Of a DNA stretch of 64,000 nt, positions 43,626 through 53,654 are shown in pieces. The stretch's first letter is position 1, and the number at the start of each line of letters is the position of its first letter. This stretch comes from Palsa-360 sp963719875 (GTDB lineage: Bacteria; Acidobacteriota; Terriglobia; Acidiferrales; UBA7541), in NCBI GenBank assembly GCA_963719875.1, contig CAVRDJ010000001.1, positions 1-64,000 on the forward strand, written 5' to 3'. The position numbers and the translations under genes are program-made. The notes under the pieces were generated by a model that searched no databases, was not told where the DNA came from, and was given only the letters and a program-made list of their open reading frames with translations.

Positions 43626-45602
43626 CTAACCTGTGGTTGCGGGTGGATGGGAGAGAAGTCCACGAACTAGCTTGTGGGCCGATGACACGCGCGGAAGCAG
43701 CCGAGCGGAATTTAAAATGAAAGTCATTTCGGAAGAGACGTGAATAAAAGCTGCCAAAAGCGGATTGAGGAATCCAAAAGCCGCCAAGCCGACACCGATA
43801 CTGTCTACGACCAACGTTCCGACGAAGTTCTGCATGATCGTGCGATGGCAGCGCCGTGCAATGCGCACGGTTTCGACGAACTTGGCGAGGTCTGACCCGA
43901 TCAAAACGATATCGGAACTCTCGCGCGCAACGTCGGTCCCCGAGCCCATCGCCACGCCGACAGTGGCTTGAGCAATCGCTGGTGCGTCGTTGACCCCATC
44001 ACCCACCATGACAACCTTCTTGCCCTGAGCCATCAGCTCTTGTACGCGTTGAAGCTTTTGTTCGGGCAGCAATTCGGCAGAGATTTCGTCCACTCCCAGC
44101 CCCTTACCGACAGCCTGAGCAACTACTTTTGAATCGCCGGTCAATAGGATGGTTTTGAGACCCATTGATTTGAGACTCTGAATCGCAGCCTTTGCTTCGG
44201 GGCGGAGCAGGTCAGCCACGTGGATTGATCCGAGTAAATGTCCGGCTCGCGTCACAAGCACAGCCCCATCGGAAGTTCCCTGCAGAGCATCTGCGCCTTG
44301 GATTCTTTCGTCTCGGAAGTGCATCCAATTACCAACAGTTATTTCTTCGCCTTCGATCTCGGCGACAATCCCTCTCCCTGGCGTGTATTCGAACTTGTCG
44401 GGATGACGAATACGAATCCCCATCTGAGAGGCCTTATCCATAATCGCCTTCGCAACAGGATGCTCGGATTGGCATTCCGCAATCGCTGCGGACTCGAGTA
44501 AATACGCCTCACTTACGCCGCTGGCCGGTCGAATCTCCATAACCTCGGGTGTTCCGTAGGTCAGCGTACCCGTCTTGTCGAGAAGGATCGTATCGACCTC
44601 GGCAAGCTTTTCGAGGTACAGTCCGCCCTTAATGATTGCGCCGTCTTGCGCGGCCCTGCCAATTGCACCGAGGATCGCGAGCGGGGTCCCTGCCGCAATC
44701 CCGCATGCTCCCGCTACGATTACAACCGAGATGGTCGAACGCATGTTGTGCGTGATCAAGAATGTGACAGCGGCGGCGGCCAACGCGAAGTACACCAGAT
44801 AGCCCGAAAGCCGATCCGCAATTCCTTGAATCGGGGCACGTGATTTCTCCGCCCGTTCGACTGCCTCGATGATTTTGCCAAACGTTGTATCGCGACCGAG
44901 GCGTTCCACGCGAATCTCAAGCGCTCCCGACTGATTGATCGTGCCAGCGTAAACCACGGAATCCGCGCTCTTCTCAACTGGCATGGATTCACCCGTGATC
45001 GGCGCTTGGTCAACAAAGGAATGCCCGCCGATAACCTTGCCGTCAACCGCGATCCGCGCCCCTGGACGAGCAAGAACATCATCGCCAGTGGCGATTTCAA
45101 GGATGGGAACGTCCTTCCATTCCCCTTGTCGGCGTACTGTTGCACTGCTCGGAAGCAGATCAACCAGGCGTTGAATCGCTTTCCTGCCTCGACCGACGGT
45201 CAGCCTCTCCAGAATCTCCGCTGCTAAGACGAAAAGCGTGATGATGAGAGCGGTAAAGATTTCACGAATGGCAAGAGCCGCTACAATGGCAATGGCCATC
45301 GAGAGTTCCATCGTCATGCGGCGCTGAATGATGTTCTCGTATGCTTCGTGAAAGATCGGAAAGCCGCCAACAAGAGTGCATGCGACACCGAGGGCAGTGA
45401 TATAGGGATTCAAAGCGCCGTGAAGAAACCAGATGGCTCCCGCTGCCGCAGCGACGAACAATACGCGGTTGATCTCCCGCCAATTCAGGGCATGCCCATG
45501 GTCGTGATGTTCGTCGTCGTCCGCGTGATCGGAGGGCACATTGTTACTGTTCATTCCCAGAATCTTTTCTGAATCCGAGTCTTCCTGATTAGGACTATTC
45601 AT
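43626..45602 (-). CDS. Heavy-metal P1B-type ATPase with atypical transmembrane motif
   Basis: 658 residues from ATG 45602, preceded by GAGGTGAGGCAC. The N-terminus is His/Asp-rich (DHADDDEHHDHGHA) with no HMA domain. Actuator TGES at about 203, phosphorylation site D-K-T-G-T at about 342, the HP signature SEHPVAKAI and hinge GDGVNDAPAIAQA are all present. The membrane motif that selects the ion is A-C-G (residues about 299-301, VVIVAGACGIAAGTPLAIL) where CPC, SPC, TPC or APC is expected: the proline is missing. Export of a divalent metal is likely, but the ion is uncertain. Confidence 0.9.
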   Translation of the reverse strand: MNSPNQEDSDSEKILGMNSNNVPSDHADDDEHHDHGHALNWREINRVLFVAAAAGAIWFLHGALNPYITALGVACTLVGGFPIFHEAYENIIQRRMTMELSMAIAIVAALAIREIFTALIITLFVLAAEILERLTVGRGRKAIQRLVDLLPSSATVRRQGEWKDVPILEIATGDDVLARPGARIAVDGKVIGGHSFVDQAPITGESMPVEKSADSVVYAGTINQSGALEIRVERLGRDTTFGKIIEAVERAEKSRAPIQGIADRLSGYLVYFALAAAAVTFLITHNMRSTISVVIVAGACGIAAGTPLAILGAIGRAAQDGAIIKGGLYLEKLAEVDTILLDKTGTLTYGTPEVMEIRPASGVSEAYLLESAAIAECQSEHPVAKAIMDKASQMGIRIRHPDKFEYTPGRGIVAEIEGEEITVGNWMHFRDERIQGADALQGTSDGAVLVTRAGHLLGSIHVADLLRPEAKAAIQSLKSMGLKTILLTGDSKVVAQAVGKGLGVDEISAELLPEQKLQRVQELMAQGKKVVMVGDGVNDAPAIAQATVGVAMGSGTDVARESSDIVLIGSDLAKFVETVRIARRCHRTIMQNFVGTLVVDSIGVGLAAFGFLNPLLAAFIHVSSEMTFILNSARLLPRVSSAHKLVRGLLSHPPATTG

Positions 45603-45678
45603 GTGCCTCACCTCTTGCGGAGTTCCGGAATTGTGCAACGTTATTCCGAATCTGAATCAAATGTGCATGAAGGAGACA

Positions 45679-46170
45679 TCACATCGAACGAACTTTCGGA
45701 AAAACTGCGTGTTCTCCGACAGCTAGATGGGATTTGAAATTATTTGGTTTTGGGGATAACCACGTGTGCTCGTGCCATCTCCACCCTAAGCTTGCGAGCA
45801 AGTACTTCACATGATCGAAAGAATAGCGCACTCGGAAGCGGTGCCAGATCAAGAGGGCGACGCGTTCTGAGGTCCACACGGGTGTCTCAAAGCCATGGGA
45901 TAGCGGCCCTCGCGCCAATAGGCCGGGGAGCTGAGCTAGTTTTTCACGACCAAGTTTAGGATGGGGCCCGGACTTCGGGATTCGACGCAACCCTTCGTTT
46001 CCGTGCAAGCGATAGTTTCGGGCCCATCGTTGAACCGACTGGATGCACACGCCCAGGGAACGGGCGATTTTTGAGGTGGATTCGCCGCGCTCCAACCGGG
46101 CCATAGCCGCTATTCGGCGGGCCTCTAACTTTTCTGCATCGCGCCGCTTATATCCTAGTGGGCGTGGCAT
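45679..46170 (-). pseudogene. Truncated IS630-type transposase (DNA-binding half)
   Basis: 163 residues from about 46170 (MPRPLGYKRRDAEKLEARR). Contains the two helix-turn-helix units (STSKIARSLGVCIQSVQRWARNYRLHG, WTSERVALLIWHRFRVRYSFDHVKYLLASLGW) but no DDE catalytic domain; the frame ends after unrelated residues. No terminal repeats were found. It is unrelated in detail to the complete element at 37454. Confidence 0.75.
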
Positions 46171-46229
46171 GGTCCAGCGCTCCTGGCGGGGAAGCCATCT
46201 CTTCGCGTGCAAACCTCATTTGCGAACAG

Positions 46230-46589
46230 CTAATGATTTTCTTGTTCCATATTCAATTTCAGATCGATCATCACTTCCGGAGATTTTTGAGAACCCGAGA
46301 TAATCACTTTCTCTGACACCAGATCGTCTTGCTCTGCATAAACTTCGTAGTCCAATCGGGCGTCAAGACCCACGAGGCTAAAATGACCGTCGCGGTCCAC
46401 TGGCTTGATTCTTAGAAAATGTGCATGCGTATCTTTCACGTAGACCCGTCCCCAGTGAATTGGGCGTCCGTTCCCGTCAAGCACTCTTCCTACGACCTTG
46501 AACCACGATATGTGCGCCTTCTGAGGCCGCGCCAAACTAACAGAAGCACTCAAGGCCACCAGCATCGCCATAACCAGTGCGTTTCTCAC
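46230..46589 (-). CDS. Small secreted carboxypeptidase-regulatory-like protein
   Basis: 119 residues: signal peptide (ALVMAMLVALSASVSLA), then one beta-sandwich domain (VVGRVLDGNGRPIHWGRVYVKD, RDGHFSLVGLDARLDYEVYAEQDDLVSEKVII). The same domain begins the TonB receptors; here it is free-standing. It precedes no obvious partner other than the receptor gene 140 bases upstream on the same strand. Confidence 0.8.
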   Translation of the reverse strand: MRNALVMAMLVALSASVSLARPQKAHISWFKVVGRVLDGNGRPIHWGRVYVKDTHAHFLRIKPVDRDGHFSLVGLDARLDYEVYAEQDDLVSEKVIISGSQKSPEVMIDLKLNMEQENH

Positions 46590-46676
46590 GTCCAGTACCT
46601 TCTCTGCGGGTCCTTGCTCATACAGATCACTCAGCGTGTGACAGGGAGCCTTCCAGTTACCATGGAAGGGAATTTG

Positions 46677-46718
46677 CCGTGGTGCGGGCCGTCTCTTTTG
46701 AAACCGCCCGCATCACGG
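46677..46718. terminator. Hairpin after the TonB receptor gene at 46728
   Basis: CCGTGGTGCGGGC against GCCCGCATCACGG, 12 of 13 pairs, starting 10 bases after the receptor's stop. No clear T-run. Confidence 0.6.
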
Positions 46719-46727
46719 CCAGACCAC

Positions 46728-49433
46728 TTAGAAGTGGAATCCAAGTTCAGCGGTCATCGCGCGCGGCGTAACGTAGTGGGTTCCGCTGAAGGTGGAAAGG
46801 AAATTGTAGAGGGCGACTTTGTTTGTCACGTTGATGGCCGTTAGGCGCAGACTCCACTTGTAGCGTTCCTTGTTGTTGAAGAGATTGTCGTCCCCCAAGC
46901 TGATATCAAATAGATTGCGTGGAGCGATCCGCGACGGATTGTGGTCGTCATCCGAAGTTCCCGGCGCGGGTATCTTGATGCGCGTCGAGCCGTACTGGGA
47001 AGCAGGGCAATCGATCAGAGGGGTCGTGAACGTGGGAACTGCCGACCCGCAAAATATACCTGCCTGGAGTTGTTGGTCCCCGGTCAAGCCGCTGAGGTCC
47101 ACGAAGGGAACGCTGCCGATGAGGAACCCGCCGCAAACGGTATTGGGATTCGTGAGATTGAAACACGGCGCGGGGCCAGCGACGAGGCCGTTGTCGTACC
47201 GCCAGTTGAACGCAATCCAAGGCAGATTCTTAAACGGTTGATACTGGATGTGCGTGGTTTGTTGAAACCTTTGGTCGTGGTCGATGCGGAACGACCCGGT
47301 CGTTGTGAAATCTGTCCCCAGGCCGCCGACTTGCGGATGAAAAAAGCGCGACGCGACGCTGCTGGCGGTGAAAAATGCCGTCAGCCCATGAAAGTTCGGC
47401 AGGCTCACCCGGACCGATGGCCCATGAATCTTGGAACGGCCCCAGGCAACCGGGAAGAAAATGGGCGTGTTCAGGAAATCGGTGAAGTCATATCCGTTAT
47501 GTGTGTATTTCCAAAGGTAGTCGGCATCTACCACGAGGAACTTCCCAAAGGCTTGCTGGAAGCCCGCGTGAAATTCATTACGCTGCCCGGGAAGGACCGG
47601 TGCCGTCGCCCCAAAGAGGGCCGTAGCCACGGGATTACCCGCAGTGGTGGCGAGAATCAGGTTCTCGTTGAACGGGGTCTCGATTACGCGCGCGTAAGAG
47701 ATCCGCAGAACGGTGTTGGTCCGTTTGATGTTGTAGGCAATTCCGGCGCGAGGTTCCGCTTGGTTCGTGCTATTGGAGATTCCCCGATAAAGATCGCCGC
47801 GAATCCCGATGTTGAAGGACCAACTGCCCTTCGTAATTGTGTCTTGCAGAAAGAGTCCGAGTTCCTTGATGTCCCCGTGTCCGTGGAACTGAAACAGTCC
47901 GCGCGTGCCGGTGCAAGTGGCAACCCTGGTTAAGTCGATGCAGCCGAGCACAGGATCAAAGGCACCAACAGATGCAAGGGGGTCTGAGCCATCGTTGGGG
48001 ATTAAACCCGCTGCTGGACATCCCGTTGGGTCGCTGACATTCGTTTCTCCGGCTGGGCCATCAGAACTATTCGGGTTTGGAAGGTTTCCAGCGGCCAGGC
48101 AAGGGTCATTGAAGGTGGGGTCCGTGACGCCGGCAGTGAAGTTTTCCGTCAGGAGGGTGTGCTGAAATGTCCCGCCAATCTTCACATTGTGCGCACCCTT
48201 CACGTAGGAGACATCCGCATGGATGCCCGCGTTTGTGAGGATACGATCCTGGCTCGTGGTATCGGATATGTCCGCAAGGGGATTGGCGCTGGGGTAATAA
48301 TTGAAATGGTCGCGCCGCACGAAGGCTCCGACGGTTAGAAGTGTGGTTGCGCTGAACAGATGGGTCCAGCTGGGAGCCACATTCAACGATTGCACTTGCG
48401 CGCGCTGGTCCTGTCCTGAGGCCTGCGCATCGAGCGAATTCGGTTCCTGGAACCAGGAACGCGTGAAGCTAAAATTCAGGTGGACGGAGTCGGCCATCGT
48501 GGGCTGAAAGTCGAAGCGGTCGAACGCGTTCTCTTCATTTCCCTTGGAGTGGATGACCACGAATTCCGGAGGATCGAGAAAGCGCCCCGTGTTCAAGCCG
48601 TTCAGGGAGACGAAGTTCCCCCACTTCGAGCCGCCAACGGCGAGATTTCCGCCGACGGTCGCGGAACCGAACGAGCCGTAGGACGTGGTCACACTTCCAG
48701 TGGGCTGCGTTTGGCCGAGGCCCGAGCGAGTTGTGACCTTCACGACGAGGCTCGTCTTGTCACCATACTCCGCGGGAGGCGCTCCCGCGATGACCTCCAT
48801 CGACTGGATCGAATCTACGGGCAATTGGTTGGAGAAAACCTTGCTCTGCTGGTCGGTGATCGCCTGGCCGTCCACAGAAAAAGAATTCTCTGCGTGGTCG
48901 CCCAGGCCGTGGAACAAGCCGTTGGAGTCTGCGACAACACCGGGGGAAGCCAGCGTCACGAGCGAACTTAGCGACGAAGACGCGCTTTCAAGCGGCAACT
49001 TGTCGAAAAGGTCGCGGTCGATGTCGGTGTGAGGAGTCGACTCGGTTTCCACGAGATCCGCTCCAGTCGCTTCCACGGTAATATTTTCCGAGGTGGTTCC
49101 AACCTTCAGACTGGCTTCAAGCGTGGCCGGAACGCTGGAGCGAACATCCACGTCTTGGGTGTAGTTCGCAAATCCCGGCGCCTTCGCCACCAGGTGATAC
49201 GTATTGAATGGCACATTCGTAAAACGAAAATCGCCAGCCATCCCGGTCGTCGTGTCCCGATGATAGCCGCTCACCACATCGGAGATTTCGACTGACGCAT
49301 TAGTCAGCACGCCACCCGTAGCATCCTTCACAACGCCTGTTATGGTCCCGGACGATTGCGCCCAGCTGGAAGTCGCAAAGAAAAATGTGCAGAAAACAAA
49401 CACTACTAAAAGTGCAGGCTTGCGGAAATTCAT
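46728..49433 (-). CDS. TonB-dependent receptor with carboxypeptidase-regulatory domain
   Basis: 901 residues from ATG 49433, with GAGGAGAAACAC upstream. Signal peptide ending SSWAQ, regulatory domain (GTITGVVKDATGGVLTNASVEI), plug with SSSLSSLVTLASPGVVADSNGLFHGLGDHAENSFSVDGQAITDQQSK and VIAGAPPAEYGDKTSLVVKVTTRSG, barrel ending AMTAELGFHF. The plug is of the vitamin-B12/siderophore-like type with VDGQAITDQ. Belongs to the metal-related stretch by position only. Confidence 0.9.
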   Translation of the reverse strand: MNFRKPALLVVFVFCTFFFATSSWAQSSGTITGVVKDATGGVLTNASVEISDVVSGYHRDTTTGMAGDFRFTNVPFNTYHLVAKAPGFANYTQDVDVRSSVPATLEASLKVGTTSENITVEATGADLVETESTPHTDIDRDLFDKLPLESASSSLSSLVTLASPGVVADSNGLFHGLGDHAENSFSVDGQAITDQQSKVFSNQLPVDSIQSMEVIAGAPPAEYGDKTSLVVKVTTRSGLGQTQPTGSVTTSYGSFGSATVGGNLAVGGSKWGNFVSLNGLNTGRFLDPPEFVVIHSKGNEENAFDRFDFQPTMADSVHLNFSFTRSWFQEPNSLDAQASGQDQRAQVQSLNVAPSWTHLFSATTLLTVGAFVRRDHFNYYPSANPLADISDTTSQDRILTNAGIHADVSYVKGAHNVKIGGTFQHTLLTENFTAGVTDPTFNDPCLAAGNLPNPNSSDGPAGETNVSDPTGCPAAGLIPNDGSDPLASVGAFDPVLGCIDLTRVATCTGTRGLFQFHGHGDIKELGLFLQDTITKGSWSFNIGIRGDLYRGISNSTNQAEPRAGIAYNIKRTNTVLRISYARVIETPFNENLILATTAGNPVATALFGATAPVLPGQRNEFHAGFQQAFGKFLVVDADYLWKYTHNGYDFTDFLNTPIFFPVAWGRSKIHGPSVRVSLPNFHGLTAFFTASSVASRFFHPQVGGLGTDFTTTGSFRIDHDQRFQQTTHIQYQPFKNLPWIAFNWRYDNGLVAGPAPCFNLTNPNTVCGGFLIGSVPFVDLSGLTGDQQLQAGIFCGSAVPTFTTPLIDCPASQYGSTRIKIPAPGTSDDDHNPSRIAPRNLFDISLGDDNLFNNKERYKWSLRLTAINVTNKVALYNFLSTFSGTHYVTPRAMTAELGFHF

Positions 49434-49565
49434 ATGTGTTTCTCCTCTTCCCCCGTGGGGAACGTGCAGTCGTAGAGCGGAAGGTCGCCGCCGCAAAATG
49501 GGCGGGTACGCCGAACCCTACTTCCGGGCCGGCGCATCAAGTTGTAAATCTAGGCAGAGGATTGT

Positions 49566-49850
49566 CTAAGCGATGGGAGGTGCGCGAGGGGCCGTTTGGG
49601 AAAATATGGGGCCAAAAGCAAGGGCTACAAATTCCGGCAAAGGCAGAAAGGCAATCGGCTTCAGCAGCGACACTGACGGCGCGACTTCCAATCCCGCCGG
49701 AGTCTGATGGCCCAGGTGGCAATACGGACAATGCGCGTCATCGCTCGGGCCCTGGTGATGCCAATCGCTGACGACGCCGGTCGCGAAGACCAGCAGCACG
49801 AATAACGCTAGCGAAACCCCGAGTAGGCGAATTATGCTTCGCGCAGTCAT
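49566..49850 (-). CDS. Small membrane/secreted protein with HCPYCH motif
   Basis: 94 residues. A hydrophobic span (IIRLLGVSLALFVLLVFATGV) is followed by DWHHQGPSDDAHCPYCHLGHQT, where five His and two Cys within 20 residues make a likely metal site, then a Pro-rich tail. It resembles DUF2946-type small proteins that accompany copper genes, but I cannot name the family with certainty. Confidence 0.65.
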   Translation of the reverse strand: MTARSIIRLLGVSLALFVLLVFATGVVSDWHHQGPSDDAHCPYCHLGHQTPAGLEVAPSVSLLKPIAFLPLPEFVALAFGPIFSQTAPRAPPIA

Positions 49851-50154
49851 TGTGGTCGATCCGGGCTAGGACACTGAAGCCCTGATAACAGTACCCCTGA
49901 TGTCGGCCACATGTAAAGAGTTGTCTGGTAGGCGGCCTCTCAAATCAGCAACTTCGTTCAATACTTGTACAGAGTCCGGTCGAAGTTTCGTCTAAAGAGA
50001 GTCGAAGTCCCAATGTACCGACAGGCGACAAGGCATATCGACAACTGCAAGATGAAGGATGGAAACCCTACAGTTCTTTTGAACCGTGGTGAATGCAGCG
50101 GTCAATTCTAGCCCGAAGTAATTCGGTAGATAGCCCCATCTCACGATCACAATG
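49851..50154. other. Intergenic region between the HCPYCH protein gene and the next receptor
   Basis: About 300 bases with only short frames; no promoter pattern from the two families described here was found. Confidence 0.35.
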
Positions 50155-53100
50155 TCAGAATTCCAGCCGCATCTGGAATGCGATCATGCGTGGCGTGCTA
50201 TCACCGCCCAAACCAACGCCGAGTAGGCCGGTCGGCGGAGAGGTCGAGTAAGTAATCGCTCCAAACCCGGTCTGGGTAAAAGGCTTTTCCGGAATGCCAG
50301 CCAGCACCATGCTCGGAAGTCCAAAATTCGGATGATTGAAAAGATTGAAGAACTGAACGTCGAACCGCAGCTTCACCAGCTCGGTCAAGGGGAACCATTT
50401 CGACAGATAGAAGTCACTCCAGGTAAAATTGGGCCCGCGTAGCGCGTTACGACCGAGGTTCCCGAATTGACAATTCTTCGGACTGTTGCCACCAAAGCAC
50501 GCCCCGGTACTCGGGTCCACGGTCGAGACAAAAGCATCGGGATTGAGCCACTGAACCGTCCCCGGCTGTGTCACACCCGGAATCGGATTGTGGTCATAGA
50601 GCGGCACGCCCGGAACGACGCTCGCGAATTGCGGCCCACTTCCGTTCACAACTCCATTTCCATCTGCTGAATAAGGCGTGCTCAGGACAGAGAATGGAAT
50701 CCCGCTGTGCCAAAGCACGGTTCCCGACACCTGCCAGCCGTTCAGCGCGTAGCCAAGAGCCCGATTTCGCACCTTGACCGGCAATTGATAAACATATTGT
50801 GCGGTGAAATTGTGCCGGATGTCGTAGTCGCAAGGACCGTAATCCCGCGCCAAATCTCCCGGCAGCGGGGACAGAATTCCTCCTGCCGAGAACTGTAGGA
50901 ATCCGCCATTGGAGACGGTATCCATGCAACGGCTCCAAGTATAGTTAATTTGCCCCATTAGGCCGTGTCCAATACGTTTCATCGCCGTCAATTGCAAGCC
51001 GTTGTAGTGGCTGTTCGCACCGATCGAAAATTGCGTCACTGCCCCAAATCGAGGGTCCGTAGAGTGGGCGTATGGAAAGGGCGCAAAACACCCGTCACAG
51101 ACCGTCTGATAGCCGTTCACTTGTGTCAAGTACGGTTGATTTACGGCGCGGGTGCCAACGTACTGCGCGTGGATACTTCCCGTCGTTCCCAATTCGAGTT
51201 CTATCCCGAGACTCCACTCCATGAAATAGGGTGCATGAAGTTTTCCATCAGGTACCGCCGTCATAGCGACCGGAGGAAGACAAGTTGCGGGATTCGCTTG
51301 CGCAGATGCGCAGGAAAGCTGGCCCTCCGTGAATCCTGAACTGAACGTTTGATTGGCGACGACGGTTGCATCAACTGCACTGTTTGGAACTCCCGGTGCG
51401 ATTGCTGTGCCGCCGACAGTCCCGAGAAGGCCGCCCTGGAAAGTTTTGACATTGGGTGGGTTGACGCCGACGACATCGGCGATGCTGCCCGGCAAAATAT
51501 CGCTGAAAACACCGAAGCCAGCCCGCAACACGGACTTAGACTGGAATTGCCATGCAATCGCTGTTCGCGGTTGAAGGATTGCAAGAGGCGTCGAGGAAAA
51601 CACGTTACCGAGGCCGGTCTGAATAGCAGCGTTCAGCGGCTGATTCACATCATGCGAGATGGAACCAAAAGAACCGCGAAGACGAGCAATTTGCCCATGA
51701 GGATTTAATGGGTTGGAATTGAATGTGTCTCGAATGCCGAAAGTCCACGTCAACTTCTTGGTCACTTTCCAAGTATCCTGGGCGTAAAAATCGAGATTCA
51801 GGAAGTTGAAAGGTTCGTTTGCCGACGTCGGAAAAGTCTCTGTTGCCGTAGATGCGACCCCATAAATGTATTGCGGCAGGTCAGTGTAAATAACCGTCGG
51901 AACGGTTCCCTGCCCGAAGTCATAATCATTCAGCCGTAAGATACGCATATTGGTTCCAAAGCGGAGTTCGTGCGCGCCATGGCTCCAAGCCAGGTTGTCA
52001 TTGATAAAGAACCGGGAGGCGCGTCTTCCCTGAACCCAGGTGTTATCGAGTCCACCGAGCGTGGTGAAAGGGGCGTTCGCGCCGCTTCCCTGCAACACAA
52101 TCGGGAATGCGGAGAGTGTCTTTTGAAAATCATCGGGACCGAATAGGCTCCCGTACCAGGAAAACGCCGGGTTGAAATAGTTCACAAGACTCTGCGAAAA
52201 GACGTGCGTATATCCCGCTGCAAACGAGTATAGAGGTTGTGGGGAAAGCGCGTTGAACAAAGGGTTGATGGGATCTGTGTAAGCAGCTTGAAGTCCGTTG
52301 TCCGTTTGAAAGCGGAACCATGTGGTGTTCTTCTCATTGATGTTGTAATCGATTCGAACCGTCTGCACCTGTTCATGATCGTCACTCGAATGCGAAATAC
52401 TCTGGCGATTGGCGCAACCGTTTCCGTCATCCGCAATGGCCGGGGTGAATCCTCCCACATCGAACGGACATCCAAGTACTGTGAGGGGTGTTCCGCCCGT
52501 ACTTCCGTAGAGTGAAAACATCTTCCGATAGAACGGCACCAACTGCGGTGCTGGTGAATAGATCGAACCTGTAAGGGAATCAGTGCCACCTAAAGGGAGT
52601 TGCTGCAAAACGTATTTCTGAAACGCCGGGGTTGGAACGGTAGTAGCTGTGACGATGGGTAGTGCAATCCGAACCCATTCGCTGTCAAAGAAGAAGAACA
52701 GCTTGTCCCGAATGATCGGCCCTCCAACACTCCCGCCGAAGTGGTTCACCGTCGAGCGCGGTTTGTGACTTCCTGGAGTCGCATTCGTAAAATAGTTGGC
52801 AGCGTTGAACCTAGAACCATTCCACAGCTCGTAGAGATTTCCGTGAAACTGGTTCGAACCTGATTTCGTAACGTAGTTAACCTGCGACGCCCCATACCGC
52901 CCCTGATCGACGGCATAGGAAAGCGTGTTGACCGTCACTTCCGATATCGAGTTCAGTCCCAGAACGAGGTTTGTCGAGAGTCCGCTGTTAAGATTTGTCA
53001 GCGGGTCATTCGTTTCTAAGCCGTCAACGATATAGCCGTTTGAGAGAGCGGGCAGTCCGTTGAATTCCACATTGCCGTACCCATTCGTTCCCCCAACGAA

Positions 53101-53625
53101 GTCATTGCCGCTGCCTGCTGTGTTCACGAGCGCCCCAGCGGCAAACTGCAGAGGGTACGTTAAATCACCGCCCGGATTGGGAAGATTCTCCAACGCTGGC
53201 GAATTCAGATTCGTGGATGTATTTGCATCTCCTGGGTTGATCAGTAGGGCTTGGCCACTAACCTCAACGGTCTGCTCCGATTGCGCCAGCTTGAGTGTGA
53301 AATCGACCGTCTGTTTCTGGCCCAGACCCGAGAATACACTGTCATTCTGCTGCGGCGCGAATCCCGCCGCCTCCGCTCTTACGGTATACGTGCCTGGCTT
53401 TAGTTGTGGGAAATTGAAGTGGCCCGTGTCGTCGGTCTTGGCAATACGTTTCAGGCCGATCTCTTGATTCGTGATCGTCACCGTGGCTCCCGGCACAGCG
53501 GCATCCGTCGGATCATTCACTTGCCCAAGGATCGCACTGGTGGTTTCTCCCTGCGCTTTAGTGCTGACGGGAATTACAAAACACGTAGTTGTTAACAACA
53601 CGCCTATGAGAATGAACCGCGCCAT
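50155..53625 (-). CDS. Oar-type TonB-dependent receptor
   Basis: 1156 residues. Signal peptide (LIGVLLTTTCFVIPVSTKAQ), regulatory domain at about 27-115 (SAILGQVNDPTDAAVPGATVTI, LKPGTYTVRAEAAGF), plug (LNSPALENLPNPGGDLTYPLQFA, YIVDGLETNDPLTN, VDQGRYGASQVNYVTKSGSN) and a barrel ending RMIAFQMRLEF. It stands alone behind a perfect palindromic operator-like site at 53655-53674. Confidence 0.92.
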   Translation of the reverse strand: MARFILIGVLLTTTCFVIPVSTKAQGETTSAILGQVNDPTDAAVPGATVTITNQEIGLKRIAKTDDTGHFNFPQLKPGTYTVRAEAAGFAPQQNDSVFSGLGQKQTVDFTLKLAQSEQTVEVSGQALLINPGDANTSTNLNSPALENLPNPGGDLTYPLQFAAGALVNTAGSGNDFVGGTNGYGNVEFNGLPALSNGYIVDGLETNDPLTNLNSGLSTNLVLGLNSISEVTVNTLSYAVDQGRYGASQVNYVTKSGSNQFHGNLYELWNGSRFNAANYFTNATPGSHKPRSTVNHFGGSVGGPIIRDKLFFFFDSEWVRIALPIVTATTVPTPAFQKYVLQQLPLGGTDSLTGSIYSPAPQLVPFYRKMFSLYGSTGGTPLTVLGCPFDVGGFTPAIADDGNGCANRQSISHSSDDHEQVQTVRIDYNINEKNTTWFRFQTDNGLQAAYTDPINPLFNALSPQPLYSFAAGYTHVFSQSLVNYFNPAFSWYGSLFGPDDFQKTLSAFPIVLQGSGANAPFTTLGGLDNTWVQGRRASRFFINDNLAWSHGAHELRFGTNMRILRLNDYDFGQGTVPTVIYTDLPQYIYGVASTATETFPTSANEPFNFLNLDFYAQDTWKVTKKLTWTFGIRDTFNSNPLNPHGQIARLRGSFGSISHDVNQPLNAAIQTGLGNVFSSTPLAILQPRTAIAWQFQSKSVLRAGFGVFSDILPGSIADVVGVNPPNVKTFQGGLLGTVGGTAIAPGVPNSAVDATVVANQTFSSGFTEGQLSCASAQANPATCLPPVAMTAVPDGKLHAPYFMEWSLGIELELGTTGSIHAQYVGTRAVNQPYLTQVNGYQTVCDGCFAPFPYAHSTDPRFGAVTQFSIGANSHYNGLQLTAMKRIGHGLMGQINYTWSRCMDTVSNGGFLQFSAGGILSPLPGDLARDYGPCDYDIRHNFTAQYVYQLPVKVRNRALGYALNGWQVSGTVLWHSGIPFSVLSTPYSADGNGVVNGSGPQFASVVPGVPLYDHNPIPGVTQPGTVQWLNPDAFVSTVDPSTGACFGGNSPKNCQFGNLGRNALRGPNFTWSDFYLSKWFPLTELVKLRFDVQFFNLFNHPNFGLPSMVLAGIPEKPFTQTGFGAITYSTSPPTGLLGVGLGGDSTPRMIAFQMRLEF

Positions 53626-53654
53626 AGATCCAAGACCTCGATCATGGAAGTGCG

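Noticed and set aside
43433..43663. Alternative minus-strand frame RKTCRCSSEGFRSCNRPL... after the P-type ATPase
   Set aside because: Overlaps another frame in the same place and has no start site or family; neither could be firmly supported.
46941..47933. 330-codon frame opposite the TonB receptor at 46728
   Set aside because: Shadow frame with no motif; the receptor frame is well supported.
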